Below, in pieces: positions 23,901 to 32,420 of a DNA stretch of 64,000 nt (its first letter is position 1; each line of letters opens with the position of its first letter). The notes beneath the pieces were generated by a model that was not told where the DNA came from, did no database searches, and saw only the letters and a list, made by a program, of their open reading frames with translations. Origin of the DNA: Theocolax elegans (taxonomy: Eukaryota; Arthropoda; Insecta; Hymenoptera; Cerocephalidae). Location of the stretch: assembly GCA_026168455.1 (NCBI GenBank), contig CM047426.1:1175501-1239500 (forward strand). Direction: 5' to 3'. The position numbers and the translations under genes are program-made.

Positions 23901-24855
23901 TATTTGAAAATTTTTATAAGTACTCTTTCAACTAATAGTTTAAACTTTATATAATAGATTTTTTTATTCATACAGTTTTCTGTTTATTAGAAAAAAAATC
24001 ATTTTTTGATAAATGAAAATAGTTTAAATCTTATTTGTTAGTTTTGCACTAATATTAGTTTACATAAAAAAATTAATGTGAACTTGTAGGAATTACTTGA
24101 AAAAATATTCAGAAAAGTGTGAAATGAATCCAAAAATTTATGAGACGCAAGCAGCATTTCGCATTGAACATTAATTTTGACACATTCAACTTTGGTTACA
24201 GCGATTATATATTATTGTAAGTTTCCAAAAATGGTCATATATTTTTTACTAATACTACGCCATAATAGTTTTATATATTGTGCTTGAAATAAAAAATTTA
24301 AACTCTGCCCTTTTCATGCGATCGCCAAACAAAATATCTATAAAATACTACTCGGTCTCATAACCTCTTAAAAAGTGTCATTTTTAATAGATACCTAATC
24401 AAATTTTTAACCGCAATTATAAGTTAATCTTCCTTTGCACCAATCACTACAATTTATACAATTCCAATTGATGAAAATATCAATTTTTTTATTTGTAATA
24501 TAATTTTATATGTACCTAATGTTCTTATCCGTACGACAAAACGACGAATTCGTTGAAATCACGATCTCGGTATTATATTTTACAAAATTAATACATAACG
24601 TTTCGAATGTAAACAGTGCGTGTATAAATACAATTCTCCGAGACGAGAGATAAAATAAGGGAAGGGGGGTGTATGAGGAGGAAAAAAAAAGAAAAGAACC
24701 GAGAAGAACAAGGTATTCTTACGAATTCCATTAATAGACGATAAAGATCAATCGTACACACATATATATATAAAGGGATAGACTTACAGTTGCGACTGAG
24801 GCTTGGCATCTGATTTCTTTCTCTTCTTGGTGATGTTGCCAGTGATTGCGCTCAT
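65..24855 (-). CDS. tai: taiman, p160/SRC-family bHLH-PAS nuclear receptor coactivator (11 exons, C-terminus beyond window)
   Basis: Joined coding exons, in transcript order: 24855-24788, 18573-18435, 16248-16132, 11292-11115, 9221-8821, 8652-8423, 4161-3132, 2539-2420, 2212-1628, 492-327, 228-65. All junctions are GT-AG and phases agree, giving 1066 codons with no stop. Residues about 24-69 are the bHLH, 109-168 PAS-A, and about 275-378 the PAS-B-like region. LxxLL boxes start at 635, 669, 719, 745 and 850. There are polyQ/H at 513-539, polyQ at 889-908, and an acidic hydrophobic segment near 982-1011. Known family role: p160 coactivators bind liganded nuclear receptors through LxxLL helices and recruit CBP/p300 in the nucleus. 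Insect Taiman works with EcR/USP and with the juvenile hormone receptor Met. The family is recognised from bHLH and PAS wording and multiple NR boxes. Introns range from 98 bp to 6.2 kb. The exon-9 donor and exon-7 acceptor are the least certain junctions, and isoforms are expected. Confidence 0.93.
327..492 (-). CDS. tai: taiman exon 10: acidic activation-domain-like segment
   Basis: 166 bp, residues 957-1011 plus one base. Acceptor TCATTTGCAG, donor GCAG|GTACAA. It reads [20 protein letters not shown], then [22 protein letters not shown], an amphipathic acidic helix-like stretch. Its position after the NR boxes and its pattern resemble the p160 activation domain 1 that binds CBP/p300; this assignment is inference by position and composition. 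Confidence 0.88.
493..1627 (-). other. taiman intron 9
   Basis: AT-rich spacer between exon 9 and exon 10. It contains the foldback element at about 1327-1525; otherwise only low-complexity AT sequence. Confidence 0.75.
1327..1525. repeat. MITE-like foldback element with inner hairpin
   Basis: Left arm 1327-1360 (starting TTATTGAGTAACTGACAGAC) and right arm 1486-1525 are imperfect inverted repeats, differing by a few bases and short indels. In the middle a near-perfect hairpin has 12-bp arms TATACTACAATT (1443-1454) and its complement (1461-1472) around a 6-nt loop. The ~200-bp size and inverted ends fit a small non-autonomous DNA transposon inside the intron; no clear target duplication beyond AT-rich flanks. 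Confidence 0.6.
1628..2212 (-). CDS. tai: taiman exon 9: Ser/Thr-rich segment, fifth LxxLL, polyQ
   Basis: 585 bp, residues 762-956. The acceptor AATCAACAG is clear. The donor chosen is ACATA|GTATGG, the only GT near the end of family-like sequence that matches the phase 0 needed by exon 10; it is weak, so the 3' edge is uncertain. Contents: a Ser-rich start, [13 protein letters not shown], then [17 protein letters not shown] with a fifth LxxLL (LASLL, 850-854), a Pro-rich stretch, 20 uninterrupted Gln from mixed CAG/CAA codons (1831-1772), and a Gln/Thr/Ser-rich tail ending [11 protein letters not shown]. Confidence 0.82.
2420..2539 (-). CDS. tai: taiman exon 8: NR-box exon
   Basis: 120 bp, phase 0 both sides, residues 722-761; acceptor TTTTTTCCAG, donor TTCG|GTAATA. 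It begins [12 protein letters not shown], so with the preceding MLLQ it makes the LxxLL motif LLQLL across the junction. It then carries [20 protein letters not shown], a second complete box (LTQLL, 745-749) in the basic-before, acidic-after setting seen in p160 NR boxes. Skipping it would keep frame but remove one and a half boxes. Confidence 0.9.
2540..3131 (-). other. taiman intron 7
   Basis: AT-rich, with GT (3131) and AG (2540) boundaries. The phrase AAATTAAG(A/G)AAATATTGAAT occurs twice (about 2838 and 2999), a trace of local duplication. No gene seen. Confidence 0.75.
3132..4161 (-). CDS. tai: taiman exon 7: low-complexity region, polyQ/His tract and first NR boxes
   Basis: 1030 bp, residues 379-721. 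The acceptor is CCATCAG; a long CT-rich tract lies 35-100 bp before it, and the phase is right, though the final 30 bases are not pyrimidine-rich. The exon is Ser/Thr/Asn/Gly/Pro-rich, with an acidic hydrophobic patch ([17 protein letters not shown]), then about 16 Gln, two His and 9 Gln (codons 3758-3678). Two LxxLL motifs follow, LRNLL (635-639) and LKILL (669-673). It ends NNMLLQ before GTAACT. These boxes are the receptor interaction domain of p160 proteins. An in-frame opening runs upstream to about 4430, but it crosses the acceptor and CT-rich tract, so that extension is intronic. Confidence 0.88.
4162..8422 (-). other. taiman intron 6
   Basis: 4.26-kb intron between PAS-B and the NR-box exon. 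The end next to exon 7 (4195-4265) is a long CT-rich tract on the minus strand, probably the extended polypyrimidine tract. It also holds ATT repeats (about 4868-4905) and GA microsatellites (6664-6704 and 6935-6996). The rest is AT-rich with no coding signal. Confidence 0.75.
6935..6996. repeat. (AG)n microsatellite
   Basis: Pure AG dinucleotides from 6935 to about 6972, then an interrupted GA-rich tail. Reading frames across it are Arg/Glu or Ser/Leu artefacts. Confidence 0.9.
8423..8652 (-). CDS. tai: taiman exon 6: PAS-B domain
   Basis: 230 bp, residues 302-377 plus two bases of codon 378. Acceptor GTCTTACAG, donor TTTTG|GTGAGT (strong). It encodes [17 protein letters not shown], the helical part of the PAS core with the characteristic HP-D-L motif, then [20 protein letters not shown] and the closing strand [11 protein letters not shown]. 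It is separated from exon 5 by only a 168-bp intron. The split codon with exon 7 gives Trp 378. Confidence 0.93.
8821..9221 (-). CDS. tai: taiman exon 5: PAS-A/PAS-B linker and start of PAS-B
   Basis: 401 bp, codons 168-301, acceptor GGCAGCAG, donor AACAAG|GTAACG. It reads [20 protein letters not shown], a strongly family-like stretch after PAS-A, then a basic/acidic helix ([19 protein letters not shown]). A Gly/Ser-rich insertion (about residues 218-252) follows, then [14 protein letters not shown] and the first PAS-B strands ([20 protein letters not shown]). The exon is notably GC-richer than its introns. The Gly/Ser insertion is the part most likely to vary between species. Confidence 0.94.
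9222..11114 (-). other. taiman intron 4, with decayed direct repeat
   Basis: AT-rich intron between PAS exons 4 and 5. Two stretches, about 9305-9600 and 9908-10165, share scattered matching phrases in the same order: (A/T)AAGGT.G.ACCGAACCTGC, CTGTAAAAAT.GGTA, and a TTTTACGT-containing segment. This suggests an old, strongly diverged duplication or repeat family. No coding evidence. Confidence 0.5.
11115..11292 (-). CDS. tai: taiman exon 4: PAS-A domain
   Basis: 178 bp, residues 109-167 plus one base of codon 168. Acceptor CAACAG, donor GTAG|GTAAGA. It encodes the core PAS-A fold: [10 protein letters not shown], then [14 protein letters not shown], then the [16 protein letters not shown] segment, all typical PAS motifs, ending NILPMSV. 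PAS-A in p160 proteins supports contacts with bHLH-PAS partners; in insects the documented partner of Taiman is Met. Confidence 0.95.
11293..16131 (-). other. taiman intron 3
   Basis: 4.84 kb, very AT-rich. It contains the foldback repeat at 11905-12244, a diverged direct repeat (about 12632-12700 and 12900-12965, sharing GATTCGAGT...TTTTAT...AAGTATTAA and AA.AACTTTG) and T/A-rich low complexity. No gene seen. Confidence 0.7.
11905..12244. repeat. imperfect foldback (inverted-repeat) element
   Basis: The two halves (about 11905-12062 and 12069-12244) are inverted copies with roughly 70% visible agreement. Both ends read GTGA(A/G)TTACC; further in, both arms carry AAATCCCGAA, then TAAGTAATTCTACAAAA, then CCAG.TCAAT. 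The symmetry centre is near 12066. This is the shape of an old MITE or other foldback transposon that has decayed in place. Confidence 0.7.
16132..16248 (-). CDS. tai: taiman exon 3: linker between bHLH and PAS-A
   Basis: 117 bp, phase 0 on both sides (39 residues, 70-108). Acceptor CCTTTGCAG, donor GAG|GTCTGT. It starts IRHINQQ, continuing bHLH helix 2, passes through a Ser/Asn/Gln-rich linker, and ends [10 protein letters not shown], the usual lead into the first PAS beta strand in the next exon (ALDGFLFVV). Because both sides are phase 0, skipping it would keep the frame, so an isoform without the linker is possible; nothing in the sequence proves one. Confidence 0.92.
16249..18434 (-). 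other. taiman intron 2
   Basis: 2.19 kb between the bHLH exon and exon 3. The part near exon 3 is AT-rich; the part near exon 2 is the GC-rich, CpG-rich island listed separately. Confidence 0.75.
17700..18360. promoter_or_regulatory. intragenic GC-rich/CpG-rich block, possible internal promoter
   Basis: A sharp rise in GC and CpG within an AT-rich intron, directly downstream of the bHLH exon. It contains GA/CT runs (17949-17984, 18100-18136) and CA/CG dinucleotide runs (18177-18215). On the plus strand GCG|GTGAGT near 17902 is a near-ideal donor; on the minus strand GGCCG|GTAACG near 17818 is another. It could be a promoter for an N-terminally shortened taiman, an antisense transcript, or an enhancer. 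Confidence 0.3.
18435..18573 (-). CDS. tai: taiman exon 2: bHLH DNA-binding/dimerisation domain
   Basis: 139-bp exon between acceptor TTGCAG and donor GTGAGA, completing residue 23 and encoding residues 24-69. It holds a basic region ([12 protein letters not shown]), helix 1 (IDELAVLIS), a short loop and helix 2 ([11 protein letters not shown]), the standard p160/SRC bHLH layout. Residue 45 is Val where I expect Glu in the helix-1 motif ELAELI. Bases upstream of the first sense codon read TAA, but the split codon from exon 1 (CT+T) puts the exon in frame. This exon is the strongest single family marker in the window. Confidence 0.95.
18574..24787 (-). other. taiman intron 1 (between start-codon exon and bHLH exon)
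   Basis: 6.2 kb, AT-rich. It contains a degenerate ~65-bp tandem repeat (19163-19348) and long AT-rich stretches. No open frame with protein-like composition was seen on either strand. Confidence 0.75.
19163..19348. repeat. degenerate ~60-65-bp tandem repeat, about 3 units
   Basis: Three consecutive units each carry ACTTAC.A.TTA.TTACT.AT followed by a run of A-rich sequence (about 19163, 19222 and 19290). Units have diverged, so it is an old array. Confidence 0.5.
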
Positions 24856-24895
24856 TTTGACCCACAATGGGTCCTGCAGGTCACATGGGCCAGGC
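24788..24895 (-). CDS. tai: taiman exon with recognised start codon (5' UTR or upstream coding plus residues 1-22)
   Basis: The ATG at 24855-24853 sits in CAAAATG, a good insect start context, and opens a 22-residue Lys-rich N-terminus (motif KKRKK, a likely nuclear localisation signal) ending in a split codon CT before a GTAAGT donor. The exon begins after a TTTTACAG acceptor at 24896, so it is not the transcript start. The main frame stays open through all 15 codons from the acceptor to the ATG (reading PGPCDLQDPLWVK), so at least one isoform may start in an upstream exon. That exon would have to end in intron phase 2. I take the ATG here as the minimal start. A short upstream ATG-TGA lies in another frame. 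Confidence 0.85.
24881..24886 (-). promoter_or_regulatory. minimal start-stop uORF (ATG followed directly by TGA)
   Basis: In the part of this exon before the main ATG, an ATG at 24886-24884 is immediately followed by TGA. The main ATG starts 31 nt downstream in a different frame. If ribosomes scan this exon as 5' UTR, such a start-stop element could stall or divert them. If an upstream start is used, the six bases are simply coding sequence in the main frame. The sequence is seen directly; the function is inference. Confidence 0.35.
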
Positions 24896-26089
24896 CTGTA
24901 AAATCAAGACAAGAACCAATTACAACACCGCGCAAAAGACAATATTTTTGAAAAAAAACTTATTTTCTCGTAAGATTATATTTTCATATCTTATTCCGTG
25001 TACGCGCGTATATAAAAATTCTATAAGAGATAAATAATTAAACGTCACCGTGGTATCGAGGATAAAAAAAACACAGTTACAAAGCCGTAGGTATATAGTG
25101 GGAAGAAGATAGGAAGAGCAAAAAAAAGAAGACGGAGAGTCTTTTGCGTAATTAATGTGCATAACAATAGCCCTATATTTTTACGAAATTACGCTATTTT
25201 CCTTCAACAGCTGTCGACTCGAGCGATCTATAAATTTCGTTACCCGCTCGCATTTTCTTTTTACCCCCCTTCTTCTTTCTTCCACTCTTCTTCTTCTTCT
25301 TCTTCTTCGGAAACTTAATTTACGAACCGTGGAAAATACACGCACACGCACACACACACACAGACAGATTTTCTTATTAAATTTAACGTTGCTCTCCCGT
25401 GCGGACATTATTAAAATTCGATTTACAAACGTTCACTTTAAATATTTGTTATTCGAGATTGTGTACGTATATGCATATATATACGCGCGCTCGATCGTTA
25501 TCGCGTAAAAATCGATAAATTTTGATTGCTACGTTCGACGGCTCTTTCCTTTTTTTTCGAAATTAACGTACATTTGATTTTTTGTTTAAACGCGAGTTAA
25601 CCGTAACTTTTTAACTAACAACTTTAAAATTAATACCGGTGTTGTTTGAAACACGGTCGTTTTTTTTTCTCTGCAAAATACACGTTTTTAACGCACACGG
25701 GAATAAGAGAGAAAAGAGTTTTTGTTGATCTATAACGATTTTGAACCTGAAAGAAAGAAAAAAAAAAAGAACCGCGTCAACGTGCGATTCTCCAGATAAT
25801 AAAATATGTGTACATAACCTACATTATTAAAAAATAATTGGTATTTATTCGAAAATAACGGCACGCATCTCTCCGAACTGATGAATATTAATAACCAATA
25901 TCACAATATCCGCATATATATATATATACAATTTCAACGAGAAAAAAAAAGAAAAAAGAAAAGTACGACGGAAAAATCGCTCACACTCGAAATAGGACAG
26001 CACCATATGTATGAGAGAAGGAATATATACAAGAACGAGGCATCGGGTAAAAGAATGAAGTTCTCGCATTAAAACTCCTCGTCGCCGAG

Positions 26090-26480
26090 AGATAATACTG
26101 CACAAAGCGACCGATAAAAATCATCATCGGTGCAGCGTAATTTTTCATTTCTCCATCAACGTTCTTCGTGCTTCCTCTTTTTCTTAAAATTGTGACGATA
26201 ACGTCGTATCGCAGGACGTCACGATGCAAATTAATCGGCATATTTATTGGCAGCGCGACGTGGCGCGTATAGAAAAATATTAAAATTACGCAATCGCGCG
26301 GGATAACGTCGTACAAGAATAGTGCACGATGCACACATTCTCTTCGAAATCCCAATTGTAACGTTTCGCTCGCGAGTTTACGGTTATTTTTCTCAAATTT
26401 TGTAATTACACGCTTTATCCGATCATCGTTGCTATGGGTTTGTAGTTGAGCTCGCATGTGTCTACGCGCGTACAAATTAA
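26090..26480. promoter_or_regulatory. GC-richer block with POU-type octamer, possible enhancer
   Basis: Less AT-rich than its flanks and rich in CpG. It carries ATGCAAATTAAT (26224-26235), a perfect octamer joined to a homeodomain TAAT core, and two copies of GATAACGTCGTA (26197-26208, 26302-26313). A 164-codon minus-strand opening crosses it but has no recognisable domain, so I read it as non-coding. Confidence 0.3.
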
Positions 26481-27723
26481 AATCTCAAAATGAACGTTTA
26501 TATAATAAAATGTTTAAAATTACAACATACTCGGAGTATCTCATATACAGTTAATATTATAAAGTACCGAGTCACGAATGTTTATGTGTGCACGACTAAT
26601 AAAACGTTTATTTAACCTCTGATTTACTTGTATAGCTGGGTGCTAATGCTGACTCGCCGTTAAATGTATACGTATAGGACACACGCACGCGCACACACAC
26701 ACACTGCATTAATTATTTTAAATTTTCTAACGCACTTACGCAGTATTTCGTGTATTAGACTTGCTAAATGTTAAACTCAAACAGAATTTCATACGGAAGA
26801 CAAATTGCATATCCGTTGAATAACGCTAATAGAAATTACGTGGAAAATAAAGAAAAATTAAGTGATTTTAATGTAATACTGGCGTTTGAGAAAACGCTCG
26901 TTTCGAGTAAGCAAATGGTATTTAGAGAGAGATTGAAAGTAAACGTTATTCATTCGAAATAAATTTAAGTTACGTTCAAATAATTAATTGAAATAATTGA
27001 TTGTTAGTGTACTATTCGTTATGTGTTCATCAAAGTTAAGATTAATTTATTGTTTAATTAATTTGACTATTAATTGATAATTGATTTATTAATCGTAAAA
27101 AATGTTACGAATATTAACAAATAATAAATTATTCTTGCGACAATCGCTCGGGCCAAACGTAAAAACGGTGAGCAAATATTTAATTTCAATTAATAAATAT
27201 ATCATTTATTAATAATTATTTATCCATTGTTGATAAATTGATTAGTTTTGTTCGCTATATTTTACAAATTTTATACAATTTTCGTACTGTCAATAATAAT
27301 GACGAATACATTTCCATATATACGTTTCTTTTTACAGAAATTAATTAACTAACGTAAAAAAGAAAATTCATTGAATTAAAAAAAAAATATTCATCTAAAA
27401 TTAATTAATACACGTATATAAATATGTATCGAACAAAAATTTAGTTTACCGCGTAACAATAAAAAGAAAATTGTAAAATTCTAAACCTTTATTGACCTAG
27501 TGTGCAATTACGCTTGCATTGTGTTACATACACCCAGGTGAATTTAATTGATTTTCAGAAGTGTAATACGAGACCAGCGAACTAAACGAATTCGCAAAAT
27601 ATACTTTCGTATATGCAGTAAAAAAAAAAGTAAAATCCACAAGTGCCAATTCGTTGGTCCACGATTCGTCTAAAAAAATTGCTTGAATTGTCTTTTTTAT
27701 CTTTTTAATATCAAGTTGACCCT

Positions 27724-27757
27724 CCTTTCACGCGCACGTGAAAGGAAAGTGCACGCG
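27724..27757. promoter_or_regulatory. palindromic CACGCG/CACGTG cluster
   Basis: CCTTTCACG (27724-27732) and CGTGAAAGG (27737-27745) are perfect inverted repeats around CGCA. The stretch contains CACGCG, CACGTG and, 12 bp further on, CACGCG again. These are E-box and related cores of the kind bound by Met-Taiman heterodimers, so autoregulation is imaginable. Confidence 0.3.
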
Positions 27758-29631
27758 CGGACGGTAACGTCGGTTTTGAATATCTCGAGCTGAACACAAA
27801 AAAAAGGATACAATCGATATGTGCATAGAGAGAGAGGGAGAGGGTATTTAATAAAAATACTAAATTGGAAATGCAACACTCGCGAGGAAAAGGAGAGAAG
27901 AAAAAAAGAGGAAATCAAGGTGAAAATTGGATGCTCGTGCAGAACTTTGACCGTGACTCGATTCAGATGGATTTAGACACGTGGATAGAAGAGAAAGAGA
28001 AAGAGGGAGAGAAGGAGAGGACGAATGTGCACTCATTTGAGTTGTCATCCGATAAGCACTTCCTTTAAACGAATTGTTTCTTCTTTCCTTCCGCTTCATT
28101 AGATCTTCTTGGATATTATCTACGAAGGAGATGTAAAACAACGCGTGCCAGTAAATTATTACGATTTTAATTAAAAAATTATATTGTTCATAATAATTCG
28201 ATGATATGATCTTTTTTTCTTCATTTCATAACTTTAATTAGATATCAGTCGATAAACTTTGACGTCAAAAGTTTATATAAATGAGTTTTCAATTAATTTA
28301 ATCAGACCCTAAGTGGAAATTTGAGGATTTATAAAATGTTGTTTTTTAAGCCAAAATATACCCAAAAAGTAAATAGTAATTAATCGTTGAAAAATCTTAT
28401 AGATTAACCTTAATACACCCTCTTCAATTTCTATTAGGGTTGGATAACAAATTTTCTTAAAAGTTTTTTTAAAAGAATCTAAAATTATCAATGTGATCCT
28501 CATTTTTTAGTAAAATTCTGGAGGCAAAATTATTTATTAACAATCTAAAAAATTATTTTATCATTGTATTAAATGTACATTGAATTATATAGGGTAATGT
28601 TTATTCATTTCTTTGTCTCCGAAAAATGTATGAGATATATAGTAAACAAAATTGCTGATATAAGAAAACAGTATTGTTTAATATCCAAAAATGGACCTAT
28701 CTATGACCAACAAAATTGTTATAAATGATTTTAACAAGGTTTACGAATGATATTTTATTATAAATATTAATAAAGAGGAATCCTCTTGTGTTTTTTTACA
28801 AGTTTAATCGAAACCATCTGGTTGATCATTAATTGACCACTTTTTGAATATTTTTCCAAAAAAAAAAAAAGTTTCAGCATACAGCCAGTAAAATCAAGAA
28901 TAGATTAAAATGAGTAGTAAAACTAAAATAAACTACATAGACAGCAATCTATAATTCCTAATTTAAAACAACCCGATATATGCACAAACCGTGATACGCC
29001 AGTGTCCCGGAAACAGCATCGATAAAAGTCAAATTCAAGAAGCCTAGACTTATATACCCCAACGATGCAAACTTAACTACCCAAAGGTGTATATATATAG
29101 ATACCTGCTTAGTTTTACAACGTTAAAGATATATTACCTATTTCAATATAAATCATCCGTCGAAACGAAACAAAGAAAAATTTACACCCCGTGTGTTTTA
29201 TCACTGGGTGAGTGGTAGTTTCTTAAAAAAAAAAACTTTTTTTTATTCAATAACGCGTCCCATTGTGTCTCTCTCGCGAATTATCTTTTATGCACCTCGC
29301 GCTTTATCATGCAAATATCGAGATGAGATTCGTCGAAAAGACCGAAGAAAAAACAAAGTGCGGTATATAGCCGATCATCTACTGGAATTCGAATCTCTAT
29401 ATCTTTTTTCTCGGAACGTCTCAATCGAGAACGAATCGTTTCAATATAAAATATATGTGGAGTGCAACGTATATCGTAACGAAAACAAAAAAAAAGAGCG
29501 GAAAATGGCGTCGTAAGATAAACAGACTTAGCAAATAACACATTTTCTAGTGGACTATTCGCGAAAAGTGAAACGTTATTTTTTAATTTTTTTTACCGTC
29601 TGTCTATCAGCGTGTCTCGGTAGGACAAAAA

Positions 29632-29658
29632 AAGAAGAAGAAGAAGAAGAAGAAGAAG
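29632..29658. repeat. (GAA)n microsatellite
   Basis: About nine GAA/AAG triplets in a row. Confidence 0.85.
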
Positions 29659-30931
29659 TGTATATATTGATCGTCCCTCTCGTATATAGAGATGTATTTA
29701 TTCTGCCACATCGTCATTCTCTATTGCTTGTAACATATTTCATTCTCGAGTGATTTGAATATTTCCTTTAAGGATACTTAACGAGGTAAACCTATCTTTT
29801 CCTTTTTTCCCCTTTCTATTCAAAATTTAATTGCAAATTTCGTGAATGTTGACGTGGCTCGTTCTTTCATTTTTTTTTCTTCATACCGATACCCCGTCAG
29901 TATATTAAATTTAATCGCGATTTATTGAACGACACTTATTTATTTTAAAGGATCATAAATTCAAGTCGCTTTTTCGAGCGACGTCGAAATAACAATATGT
30001 TTTTCGGTTATTGCGTACAATGTGTAAAATGATAATTATTCTATTAAGGAAAAAAAGATGCTGTAAACACGTGAAAAAAATATTCATCCGAGGAGATGCT
30101 TAACCTTGAGATTAGTCACTCATTTAATTTTCTAGGTGGTGTGAGGGGAATGATTACTTTTTTTTTCAGGAAATTATTGAATTTAGATCGTTCTACTTGT
30201 ATTGATAACGACGTACACCTCAACTTCATTTTAATAACTCGTTAAAGAATTTTTGAATTGCATTCTCTTATCAGATTAACCTTACCGACAATGTCGTTGT
30301 TTACTATTTATTTAACGAAGAAAAAATTATTTCTTTTTGTCGTGCCCTCGTATAGGTCCTCAGATCTGTCCATTCGTAAACGTTTAATTATACATTCATT
30401 ACGTTATCTTCAAGAACTTTAAGAAAAATATTAAATAACATTTTTTTCAATTGATAATTCTACGCATTAATCGAAATTCGGCACCAACAATGCACAATAA
30501 TATACATTAAAAAAAATAAATCCCATAAAAATATACGTCTCGAATAATTATTAAAAAAAAGCAAATCAACATCATTACGAAATAGTTATGAAAGTATTTT
30601 TTTTTCCTTTCTTTCCCGCAAACTTTATCGTTATCGCAATAAGTAAAAAAAAACATAATAAAACACATTTCCTGCTTCTCTTTTACCCACTTTGTGTATA
30701 TGTACGTGTGTGCGTGCGCGTTCATGTATACATCTGTGTTTGCACAACGCGTCACGCGAAATTATTAAATTATTGGAAATTTGCTAACTTTTACTTTTTT
30801 TTTCCTTTAAAACGATATTAAACTCGAAAATCGATTAAATCCGCGCGCAAATACAACATGTACACATACAGATAAACACGTAATTACTTAACGTAAGTGT
30901 GGATTTACGATGACGTCATTAAATAATATTG

Positions 30932-30936
<5 letters not shown>

Positions 30937-31022
<86 letters not shown>
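30937..31022. repeat. (AG)43 microsatellite
   Basis: 86 bp of uninterrupted AG, the longest pure dinucleotide array in the window. A perfect CRE palindrome TGACGTCA (30911-30918) lies just before it. GAGA arrays near GC-rich islands can bind GAGA factor; that role is inference. Confidence 0.95.
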
Positions 31023-31025
<3 letters not shown>

Positions 31026-31606
31026 TGGAGGGTCAGAATTGTTATTAAATTGAATTGCGCAATAATGGATAATTAATTGGAATAATTCAACTCGGAAATA
31101 TAAGAGGGAACGTGTGTATGTGTGTAAAATAGGCGATATTTCAATTAATATATCGATAAGTAATATGAAACATCGATAATGACGTTGAACATTATATATT
31201 TTCCTTAATTGTAGATGGCGACAACGATGTCGGATGAAGTAAAAAATTTTCACCGTTCGCAATTTTGGAGATCGCGTATTTCGAAGTATCAAAATTCTGA
31301 TAATCTTTGCGAGTAGAATCTTTGTCGTTTCGTCACTCACGACAGTTTCGTGCACATATTATTTGTGTTTGAACAACTCGGTGACAGTGTTTTCGAAAAC
31401 ACGCGTCGTCGCGAAGGAAAAAAAAAAAGAAAAAGAAAGAAGCGATAACGCAACAATTCCGAAACGTTGGTTTTCCTCGTTCGATCGATGCGATTGAACT
31501 ATTTTTCGCGCGAATGTGCAAATTCGCGCGCGGGGTCGTGGGAAACCGCTGCTACGCACCGCGAGATAATCAAAAGAAGAAGAAGAAACGATGGAAAGCG
31601 TCATAC

Positions 31607-31824
31607 CGAAGGAACTGTGTGGTCGTTTCGTGAGGGAGAGCAGCACTTTCATCACTACCAGCACCAGCACGAGTGTAATCACCACCTTCACCACCACCAG
31701 GATCATCAGCAACGAGTCCACCGCCGGGATCGTCACCAACGATTCCCCCAGGATCACACCACGTATCGTACTCATATTGATAGAAATCAAAGAAAATCGA
31801 CTCGTCGTAGCAAGAACCGCGCAT
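31607..31824 (-). CDS. candidate upstream coding exon of taiman (unproven)
   Basis: A 218-nt reading frame from an ATG at 31824 to a possible donor CTTCG|GTATGA. It encodes 72 residues plus two bases, that is, phase 2, exactly what the acceptor at 24896 needs. The peptide begins MRGSCYDESIFFDFYQYEYD and contains repeated DDPGGG units, is acidic and Gly-rich, and would join as ...TTQFL-R-PGPCDLQ. It lies just downstream, in minus-strand sense, of the strongest GC-rich island. Against it: the donor is only fair, the start context is weak, and a triplet-like repeat here keeps several other frames open too, including a His/Gln-rich one on the plus strand. Treat as a hypothesis. Confidence 0.2.
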
Positions 31825-31859
31825 ACCGTCGGTAATCAACGTTCACATGTGTACACGCA

Positions 31860-32420
31860 CTGGTATAGAGAGAGAGAGAGAGAGCGAGCGAGCGCGTATA
31901 TTGCAAAGCGATCTCCGCACCGCGAGAGTCGCGTCGCGCGCCGGGTACAATAAATATAGGAAATAACGAAACGCACGCGGCGGCGGCAATCGCAATGATG
32001 GCAGCAGTAGTCATCGCCCGGGAGGTGGCGCTCGACTCGCGTCCCCGGCGGCGACACCCACGCTGCCGCTTTCACCTTCACCGCCCGGGCGGCTCCACTC
32101 CTCTGCTCCTCTCTCTCTCTCTCTCTCTCTCCCTCGCACTCTCGGGGACCGACACACAGGACACATCCACTCGCGCTGTGTGTGTGTGTGAGTGTGTGTA
32201 CGTACACGAGCCCCGCGCCGCTCTCCGTTGGTTGCGTTCTCTGGAATATGGGTCAGTGGGCCAGGGCGATCGCGAGCGGACATGCGCGCTAAAGAGACCT
32301 AAAACTACCTCCGAGAGAGATGTTCTTCTTCTCGGTTTATGCGCGTGCACAAAGTCATCCTGGAAAAAGAGGCTCTCGTGCGGTTTAAACTGTCCTCGTC
32401 GCGGATCCCGGCCGTCCTCC
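31860..32420. promoter_or_regulatory. strong GC-rich/CpG island, best promoter candidate
   Basis: The most GC- and CpG-rich block in the window, with GA and TC runs (31868-31893, 32106-32132), a TG run (32179-32195) and many CGCG words. No TATA box is evident. Lying upstream of the taiman start exon and next to the candidate exon at 31607-31824, it is the best place for a taiman transcription start, on sequence alone. Confidence 0.35.

Larger units (their letters stand above)
24896..31606. other. 5' intron or upstream DNA of taiman, no gene seen
   Basis: AT-rich DNA upstream of the start-codon exon, read as intron because that exon has a 3' splice site. It includes TTC/CA repeats (25280-25375), a GC-richer enhancer-like block (26090-26480), the CACGCG/CACGTG hairpin at 27.7 kb, GAA repeats (29632-29658) and a long GA microsatellite. 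Open frames here are low-complexity. Confidence 0.6.

Noticed and set aside
25981..26475. 164-codon minus-strand open frame
   Set aside because: No recognised domain, no obvious splice or start context, and the block looks more like CpG-rich non-coding DNA. Conservation of frame would be needed to revive it.
30888..31355. Frame containing a long Ser-Leu run
   Set aside because: Translation of the (AG)43 microsatellite.
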